From: Lachnospiraceae bacterium
GTDB lineage: Bacteria > Bacillota > Clostridia > Lachnospirales > Lachnospiraceae
Direction of reading: 5' to 3'
Length of the DNA stretch: 64,000 bases
Assembly (NCBI GenBank): GCA_009774245.1
Contig: VSNM01000017.1
Span: 1 to 64,000 of the forward strand
Shown here: one piece after another, positions 60,013-64,000 of the stretch
How the letters are laid out: every line of letters starts with the position of its first letter
Position numbering within the stretch: the stretch's first letter is position 1
The notes under the pieces: generated by a model
Seen by the model: only the letters and a program-made list of their open reading frames with translations
Databases searched by the model: none
Told to the model about the DNA's origin: nothing
Translations under genes and position numbers: made by a program

Positions 60013-60816
60013 ATGGAGACAAAAACATTTCATTTTGACAAAAAAGATTTGATCACATTGCGGAGCAGCACAGGCGGTTTTCAGCCCAAATTCCTGTCGA
60101 AAGACAGACAATATTTCGTAAAAGCGCAGGCAGTCATCTCCGGCGTAACCATGCAGGACTGGCTTGTTGAAATCATAGCCTCTGACTTTTGCAAACAACT
60201 GACTATCCCCTGCGTGCAGCAGAAGGAATGCACGATATATTTTGCGGGACGGGAATACAAAGGCGTGTACTCTGACAACTTTGAACTGCAGGGGCGCTCC
60301 TTCAAATCATTCGAATCATTGCTCAACGAGAATATGATGTCCACGAATGACAGCGCGTTTATCCGCAAAAACACGGTCGAAAAACTGTACTGGTGTGCGA
60401 AGCAGCTATCCCTGCTCTGTGACCTGGCATATACAGACTGCCTGAAATACATGATTGATACCGCTGTAACAGACTGTCTCGTCGGCAATGTCGACAGGCA
60501 CACCAGAAATTTCGGCGTTTTCTACAATAATCTGCGCGGAAACTATGAAATTTCCCTACTCTTTGACTCTGGCATGGGACTGTTTGAAAACGACAACTAC
60601 AGGGATCATTACAAAACCTTCGAGGACGCCATGCACAACTGCTATGTCTCGCCCTACGGCGAAGATCCCTTTGACATGATCGACCTTCTCGAAAAAGAGT
60701 TTGCAATCAGTAAAATGTATCCCTTTCAGCATCTGCAGCTCATACAAAAGCTGCCCAGCGAATATGCCAAAGAATATACTGACAGAATGATATGGAAAGT
60801 AAAAAATTTGACATAA
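60013..60816 (+). CDS. HipA-like kinase domain protein, 267 aa
   Basis: It matches the C-terminal kinase core of HipA-family proteins: an N-terminal glycine loop LRSSTGGFQPKF with FVKAQ (ATP lysine region), the catalytic loop VGNVDRHTRNFG (residues about 157-168, Asp161 and Asn166) and the metal-binding LLFDSGMG (Asp185). The usual HipA N-terminal subdomain is missing, and a separate gene 17 bp downstream encodes a protein resembling that part. HipA kinases phosphorylate translation targets such as GltX or TrpS and act as toxins. No HipB-like HTH antitoxin is nearby. The ribosome site is weak, so it may be translated by coupling with the DUF262 gene. Confidence 0.75.
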   Translation: METKTFHFDKKDLITLRSSTGGFQPKFLSKDRQYFVKAQAVISGVTMQDWLVEIIASDFCKQLTIPCVQQKECTIYFAGREYKGVYSDNFELQGRSFKSFESLLNENMMSTNDSAFIRKNTVEKLYWCAKQLSLLCDLAYTDCLKYMIDTAVTDCLVGNVDRHTRNFGVFYNNLRGNYEISLLFDSGMGLFENDNYRDHYKTFEDAMHNCYVSPYGEDPFDMIDLLEKEFAISKMYPFQHLQLIQKLPSEYAKEYTDRMIWKVKNLT

Positions 60817-60833
60817 CAATCAAGGAGACAACA

Positions 60834-61217
60834 ATGCATCGTGAATATTTTATCAAAAACTTAGAAGGAATCATGTATTTTAAAGATATCCCTCTATTTG
60901 AATTTCAGATCGTAAACAGGGAATTGGTCTCTTACCGGGATCTGAGCAACCACGAATACTGGCCCTGCGAACCGAGAATGAACGGCATGTCCTACGTCAG
61001 CCTCAACAATTTTTTCCAGAGAAGAGTTGTCCCGGATTACGCGCAGGACATCAGGGAATATCTCGACGCAATCGGACTCCCATACTATGATTTCGAACAG
61101 CTGGTCAAACGGAATAACGGCGGAAACCATCTGGACTTTTTCTGGGTAAGGTTCCCGAACATGGGCGCCCGGTGCTGGAATGACATCCTTACCCAGGACT
61201 ATCCGATTTATTCCTAA
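60834..61217 (+). CDS. Small protein resembling the N-terminal subdomain of HipA-like kinases
   Basis: 127 aa from MHREYF, with AAGGAGACAAC 3 nt upstream; an earlier in-frame start at 60792 would overlap the kinase gene and lacks a ribosome site. Features typical of the region preceding the kinase core in Clostridial HipA-like proteins are visible: IPLFEFQI (VaEfel-type strand), LNNFFQRRVVPDYAQDIREY (matching the N-x-x-x-x-R-x-x-P-x-x-R segment), and the end LDFFWVRF with CWNDILTQDYPIYS (matching DQYWI...W-x-D-x-N...F-S). It is probably the split-off partner of the upstream kinase and may regulate it, like HipS in HipBST, but here it is encoded after the kinase. Confidence 0.6.
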   Translation: MHREYFIKNLEGIMYFKDIPLFEFQIVNRELVSYRDLSNHEYWPCEPRMNGMSYVSLNNFFQRRVVPDYAQDIREYLDAIGLPYYDFEQLVKRNNGGNHLDFFWVRFPNMGARCWNDILTQDYPIYS

Positions 61218-61260
61218 ACCTCTATTCTATATCGAGCGGTCCGTCTTTTCGACCACCAGT

Positions 61261-61860
61261 TTACATCGTATCCATCATAGACCGTAGCAGCATGACATGG
61301 TACTGCTCATCCTGTATGATTCTTGCCAGCACGGCATTGACATAGTCGTCCCCAATCCTTCTGATCTGCATGTTGTACTGGTCAATCACCGCAAGCTCCC
61401 GCTCGAGATCCGCCTGCAGCATCTCATCAAATTTTTCAGGCAGCGTCAGACACTGCGGCGACCAGATCCACGGCTGTCCACCCGCCTGCATCGCCGTGTA
61501 GCAGACATTTCCGCCCAGCAGACCGATCACCTCCGCAAGCATCTGCATATGCGTCATTTCCGCGATTGCCATTGCGAGGAGCGTCCGTCCCATCGCACAG
61601 CCCTGGCTCACCATGCGGCTCTCATTGTTGATATACTGCAGGCAGGCGGACAACTCCGAGACCGCACCGCAATAGCTGACGCCGATCAGGTCCGCATAGG
61701 CCCGATTCCTCTCACGCACCCGTATCGGCGGATACGGCAGCGCCATCACGGCCGGCCTGACTCCCGAAAAATCACAGCCGCACGTGAGCTTTTCCTCACG
61801 ATTTCTATCTGTTGTATTAGTATTTGTTATATTTCTATTTGTTACATTTGCCATAACCAT
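61261..61860 (-). CDS. Ferritin-like/manganese-catalase-related protein, about 198-200 aa
   Basis: A four-helix di-metal fold is suggested by AVSELSACLQYINNE (first Glu), AIAEMTHMQMLAEVIG (ExxH), a Glu-rich third helix LERELAVIDQYN, and IIQDEQYHVMLLRSM (DExxH). This arrangement is found in CotJC-type manganese catalases and rubrerythrin-like proteins of Clostridia. The N terminus is an Asn/Thr-rich low-complexity stretch (NVTNRNITNTNTTDRN) and a CGCD. Start is ATG 61860 or ATG 61854, after AAGGTG; an ORF extending to 61947 has no ribosome site. Role: oxidative stress or spore coat, by family only. Confidence 0.8.
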   Translation of the reverse strand: MVMANVTNRNITNTNTTDRNREEKLTCGCDFSGVRPAVMALPYPPIRVRERNRAYADLIGVSYCGAVSELSACLQYINNESRMVSQGCAMGRTLLAMAIAEMTHMQMLAEVIGLLGGNVCYTAMQAGGQPWIWSPQCLTLPEKFDEMLQADLERELAVIDQYNMQIRRIGDDYVNAVLARIIQDEQYHVMLLRSMMDTM

Positions 61861-62219
61861 ACACCTTGATAAACCATCACAGTTCTCACTAACCAGTATA
61901 TTACCCCGCAGGCGCAGTAATGCCTTTTTTGTTCGAAAATCAATCACATGGAATTTTAGTCAAAACTGTCCCCTCACTTTTTCTTATAATTGACCATTTT
62001 CATATAGACACTTTTTCTGTATAGTATAGCTTAGGAACTGTAAATAAATAACATTGCCAGATTGCGCAGTATATGTCTTCAAGTGTGCAGACCAAAAAAC
62101 GTAGGCATAGTGGGCTATGTCGAGGCTTTTTGGTCTGTGCAATTGGAGACAGAGACAAGCAAGATAGTAAAGTTATTTGTTTACAGTTCCTTATTAACAG
62201 TGAAAGGAACATCATCTCA
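61861..62219. other. Intergenic region, no gene: divergent promoters expected and MITE copy B
   Basis: About 360 bp between the ferritin-like gene and pdxK. It holds an AT-rich stretch and the element at 62034-62190. Reading frames through the element on both strands are repeat sequence without ribosome sites. Confidence 0.6.
62034..62190. mobile_element. MITE-like repeat, family 1, copy B (157 bp)
   Basis: Terminal inverted repeats GGAACTGTAAATAAATAAC and GTTATTTGTTTACAGTTCC match at 18 of 19 positions; TTA flanks both ends. The interior has a hairpin GCAGACCAAAAA/TTTTTGGTCTGTGC with AAAAAACGTAGGC and CGAGGCTTTTT, as in copy A but with the base-paired closing sequence changed on both arms (GTC to ACC, GAC to GGT). 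It lies 30 bp upstream of pdxK, so the gene must be expressed from or through it. Confidence 0.8.
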
Positions 62220-63071
62220 ATGAAAAAAATAGCCCTGATCAATGACTTGTCCGGCTTTGGGAAATGCTCGCTGACCGCGGCGATCCCCGTCATATCCGTC
62301 CTCGGAATACAGGCGTGCCCCCTGCCGACCGCCGTCCTGTCCGCACAGACCGGATTTTCAGACTACTACTGTGACGACTATACGGACCGTATGAACCACT
62401 TCACTGACAAGTGGGAAGCAATGCAGGAATCCTTTGACGGCATCTACTCCGGCTATCTCGGCAGCGCCGCGCAGATGCACAATGTCTTGTATTTTCTGGA
62501 AAAATTCAAGAAAAACGACACGCTCTATCTCGCAGATCCCGTCATGGGTGACAACGGACAACGCATCCGCATCTTTACGCAGGAACTACTGGACTGCATG
62601 AAGGAGCTGACTAGACGCGCCGACGTGATCACGCCAAACCTGACAGAGCTGTGTCTCCTTGCCGATGTAGACTATGACGCCCTGACCAGACGTGCATCGG
62701 ACACAGACTACCTTTCTTATATAGAAGAGATTGCACGCGGACTCCTTCCGAGAGCCTATGCAGAACAAATGATCGTCACGACAGGCATTGTCCGAAAACT
62801 GCCAGAACAATTCTCCGTGGGCAATCTCGCCATCACATCAGACGACAGTTATTATGCGGAAACCCCTTATCGGGGCGAGAGCTTTTCCGGCACCGGTGAC
62901 CTGTTTGCCTCCGTCATCATGGGATGCCTGATCAACGGTCTGACCATCGAGGAGGCGATGCAGAAGGCAGTCTGCTTCCTGTGCCCTGCCATCGAGGAGG
63001 CGTCACATGACGGAACGCCCCAAAACCATGGTATTCCCTTTGAGAAATACCTGCGCTATTTATTAGATTAA
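62220..63071 (+). CDS. Pyridoxal/pyridoxamine kinase
   Basis: 283 aa, PfkB/ribokinase-like fold. Motifs: IALINDLSGFGKCSLTAAIP, VLSAQTGFSDYY, IYSGYLGS, LADPVMGDNG, DVITPNLTELCLLA, and the anion-hole/catalytic GESFSGTGDLFASVIMG. It phosphorylates vitamin B6 vitamers. I chose ATG 62220 (MKKIALIND) as this is the family start; a longer frame from 62073 lies within the mobile element. AAAGGAAC precedes it. It is followed 26 bp later by an ECF S component, which suggests import and trapping of B6. Confidence 0.9.
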   Translation: MKKIALINDLSGFGKCSLTAAIPVISVLGIQACPLPTAVLSAQTGFSDYYCDDYTDRMNHFTDKWEAMQESFDGIYSGYLGSAAQMHNVLYFLEKFKKNDTLYLADPVMGDNGQRIRIFTQELLDCMKELTRRADVITPNLTELCLLADVDYDALTRRASDTDYLSYIEEIARGLLPRAYAEQMIVTTGIVRKLPEQFSVGNLAITSDDSYYAETPYRGESFSGTGDLFASVIMGCLINGLTIEEAMQKAVCFLCPAIEEASHDGTPQNHGIPFEKYLRYLLD

Positions 63072-63097
63072 AAAGATTTAAGAGGAGGAACTTATCC

Positions 63098-63643
63098 ATG
63101 ACAACACGCACACTGCCCAGTACGGGCGAAAAAAGAGGCACCAAACTAAAATACCTGACCATCACGGGGCTTATGGCTGCAATGATCACGATCATGACCG
63201 CTTACATCTGCCATATCCCCACAGGCATAAACGGCGGGTATATCCACTTCGGGGACAGCATCATCTACCTTGCGGCGGCACTGCTCCCCACACCCTACGC
63301 ACTTGCGGCAGCAGCGATCGGGGGCGGACTCGCGGACCTGCTGACCTCTCCCATATGGGCGCCTGCGACCATCATCATCAAGATGCTGATCGCAATTCCC
63401 TTCACCAGCAAGTCGGCAAAGATCGTGACACCGCGCAATATCGCTGCTGCTGTCATCGCGTATTTTATCTCAGGTCTTGGCTATTTTATCGCCGAATACC
63501 TGCTTTTCGGCGCCATGCCGGCGTTCATCGCCTCCATGTCCGGCAGCCTGATCCAGTCCGGCGGCAGCGCGGTTTTCTTCATCATATTTGGTCTGGCGCT
63601 TGACAGGACGCACGCGAAATCCAAGTTTCTCAATGCCGCTTAG
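63098..63643 (+). CDS. ECF-type S-component membrane protein (TIGR04002-like), putative vitamin B6 uptake
   Basis: 181 aa with about five to six hydrophobic helices; HIPTGINGGYIHFGDSIIYL and AAAAIGGGLADLLTSPIWAP are S-component-like loops. The order kinase - S component - radical SAM matches the TIGR04002/TIGR04100-type neighbourhood known from Clostridia. Linkage to a pyridoxal kinase suggests pyridoxine or related substrate, used with a shared energising module encoded elsewhere. AAGAGGAGG precedes the ATG. Its TAG stop is the first bases of the deleted repeat copy C. Confidence 0.82.
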   Translation: MTTRTLPSTGEKRGTKLKYLTITGLMAAMITIMTAYICHIPTGINGGYIHFGDSIIYLAAALLPTPYALAAAAIGGGLADLLTSPIWAPATIIIKMLIAIPFTSKSAKIVTPRNIAAAVIAYFISGLGYFIAEYLLFGAMPAFIASMSGSLIQSGGSAVFFIIFGLALDRTHAKSKFLNAA

Positions 63644-63698
63644 GAATAGTGCAAAAATAAACAAGTCAAAATACATAAGTTATTTTTTAATAGGAGGA
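63640..63698. mobile_element. Deleted copy of MITE family 1 (copy C, about 59 bp)
   Basis: TTAGGAATAGTGCAAAAATA resembles the left end of copies A and B, and ACAAGTCAAAATACATAAGT plus TATTTTTTAATAGG resembles the right end of copy A (ACAAGTCAAGATGTGTCAAT, TATTTTTCTACAG). The long internal hairpin is absent. It separates the S component from the radical SAM gene, and its right edge merges into the radical SAM ribosome site AGGAGG. Confidence 0.55.
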
Positions 63699-63703
63699 CT
63701 ACC

Positions 63704-64000
63704 ATGGCTGATATCTTATATACATACAAAAACCAGGTCTACGCCAACATTACAAACCGCTGCGACTGCAGCTGCACCTTCTGCGTCCGCTCGATAAAGG
63801 ACGCTGTCGGCGATTCCGATAACCTGTGGCACAAGACGGAACCAACGCTTGAGGAAATCCGAAAAGCGGTCGATGCCTTTGACTTCACCGGATATAGTGA
63901 ACTGGTGTACTGCGGCTACGGGGAACCCACCTGCGCGCTCGACAATCTGCTGGCGAGCGCAGCCTATGTAAAAGAAAAATATCATATCGCCATCCGCCTG
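63704..64000 (+). CDS. Radical SAM protein, 5' part (cut by window end)
   Basis: The first 99 codons are present. The radical SAM cluster motif Cx3Cx2C is in NRCDCSCTFCVRS (about residues 19-28), followed by YCGYGEPTCALDNLL, a GGEP-like SAM-binding region. Together with the adjacent S-component gene this fits the TIGR04100/TatD-associated group of small radical SAM proteins of unknown substrate. ATAGGAGGACTACC precedes the ATG at 63704. The gene continues beyond the window. Confidence 0.85.
   Translation, partial: MADILYTYKNQVYANITNRCDCSCTFCVRSIKDAVGDSDNLWHKTEPTLEEIRKAVDAFDFTGYSELVYCGYGEPTCALDNLLASAAYVKEKYHIAIRL

Noticed and set aside
62073..62219. N-terminal extension of the pyridoxal kinase
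   Set aside because: These codons lie in MITE copy B; the family begins at MKKIALIND and an acceptable ribosome site precedes that ATG.

Overview
The window looks like chromosome of an anaerobic Firmicute of class Clostridia, most likely a Lachnospiraceae-type gut bacterium. This rests on gene content: independent phosphoglycerate mutase, a thiN/PF06541 pair, Na/Pi cotransporter with PhoU tail, TIGR04002-type membrane protein beside a radical SAM gene, and several cytoplasmic glycosidases. Shine-Dalgarno sites are strong (AGGAGG type), and housekeeping genes are moderately GC-rich while islands are AT-rich. I saw no rRNA, tRNA or CRISPR array.

Region 1 (1-8.2 kb) is an AT-rich accessory island. 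Two small genes diverge from an XRE regulator. Next to them lies a collapsed defence locus on the minus strand: the 3' end of BREX brxC, a complete-looking Septu pair (ptuA, ptuB) and the 5' part of BREX pglX. The Septu pair therefore sits where accessory genes sit inside BREX operons, and the rest of BREX is gone. ptuA, brxC' and an adjacent GGDEF-EAL gene each carry one in-frame TAG; pglX' and the EAL gene also carry 1-nt frameshifts.

Region 2 (8.2-20.5 kb) holds gpmI between two SUKH genes, a beta-CASP metallo-beta-lactamase protein with a repetitive C-terminal half, and a heterodimeric multidrug ABC exporter. The exporter has a leader-peptide and terminator arrangement like B. subtilis bmrBCD. 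It is followed by two tandem structured repeats, a beta-lactamase-family hydrolase, a PF06541 membrane protein and thiN.

Region 3 (20.5-38.9 kb) is a minus-strand run: an MCP preceded by a solute-binding lipoprotein, a PaaK-like protein, malQ, GH31, a GH74-like protein, an M14 peptidase with LysM, metF, a periplasmic-sensor GGDEF-EAL protein, cysG and an acyltransferase-like membrane protein.

Region 4 (39-53.6 kb) is mixed: an AT-rich ABC exporter, a MITE-like element, an orphan tyrosine recombinase, a polyol dehydrogenase/CDP-transferase pair, an AAA/nuclease-fold protein, GH53 galactanase, Na/Pi cotransporter, DUF815 ATPase, a Fic protein without the usual catalytic His, tcdA and small genes.

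Region 5 (53.7-64 kb) has a TtcA-LarE fusion, a MoxR/VWA-like metallopeptidase pair, a DUF262/DUF1524 (GmrSD-like) gene, a split HipA-like kinase pair, a ferritin-like protein, and a pyridoxal kinase / ECF S-component / radical SAM operon cut by the window end.

The most notable non-coding signals are two families of small mobile-element-like repeats. One (51668-51804 and 53685-53817) has 8-bp target duplications, conserved hairpins with compensatory changes, and in both cases replaces the stop codon and last residues of a gene. The other (40831-41010, 62034-62190 and a deleted copy at about 63640-63698) has 10-19 bp terminal inverted repeats.
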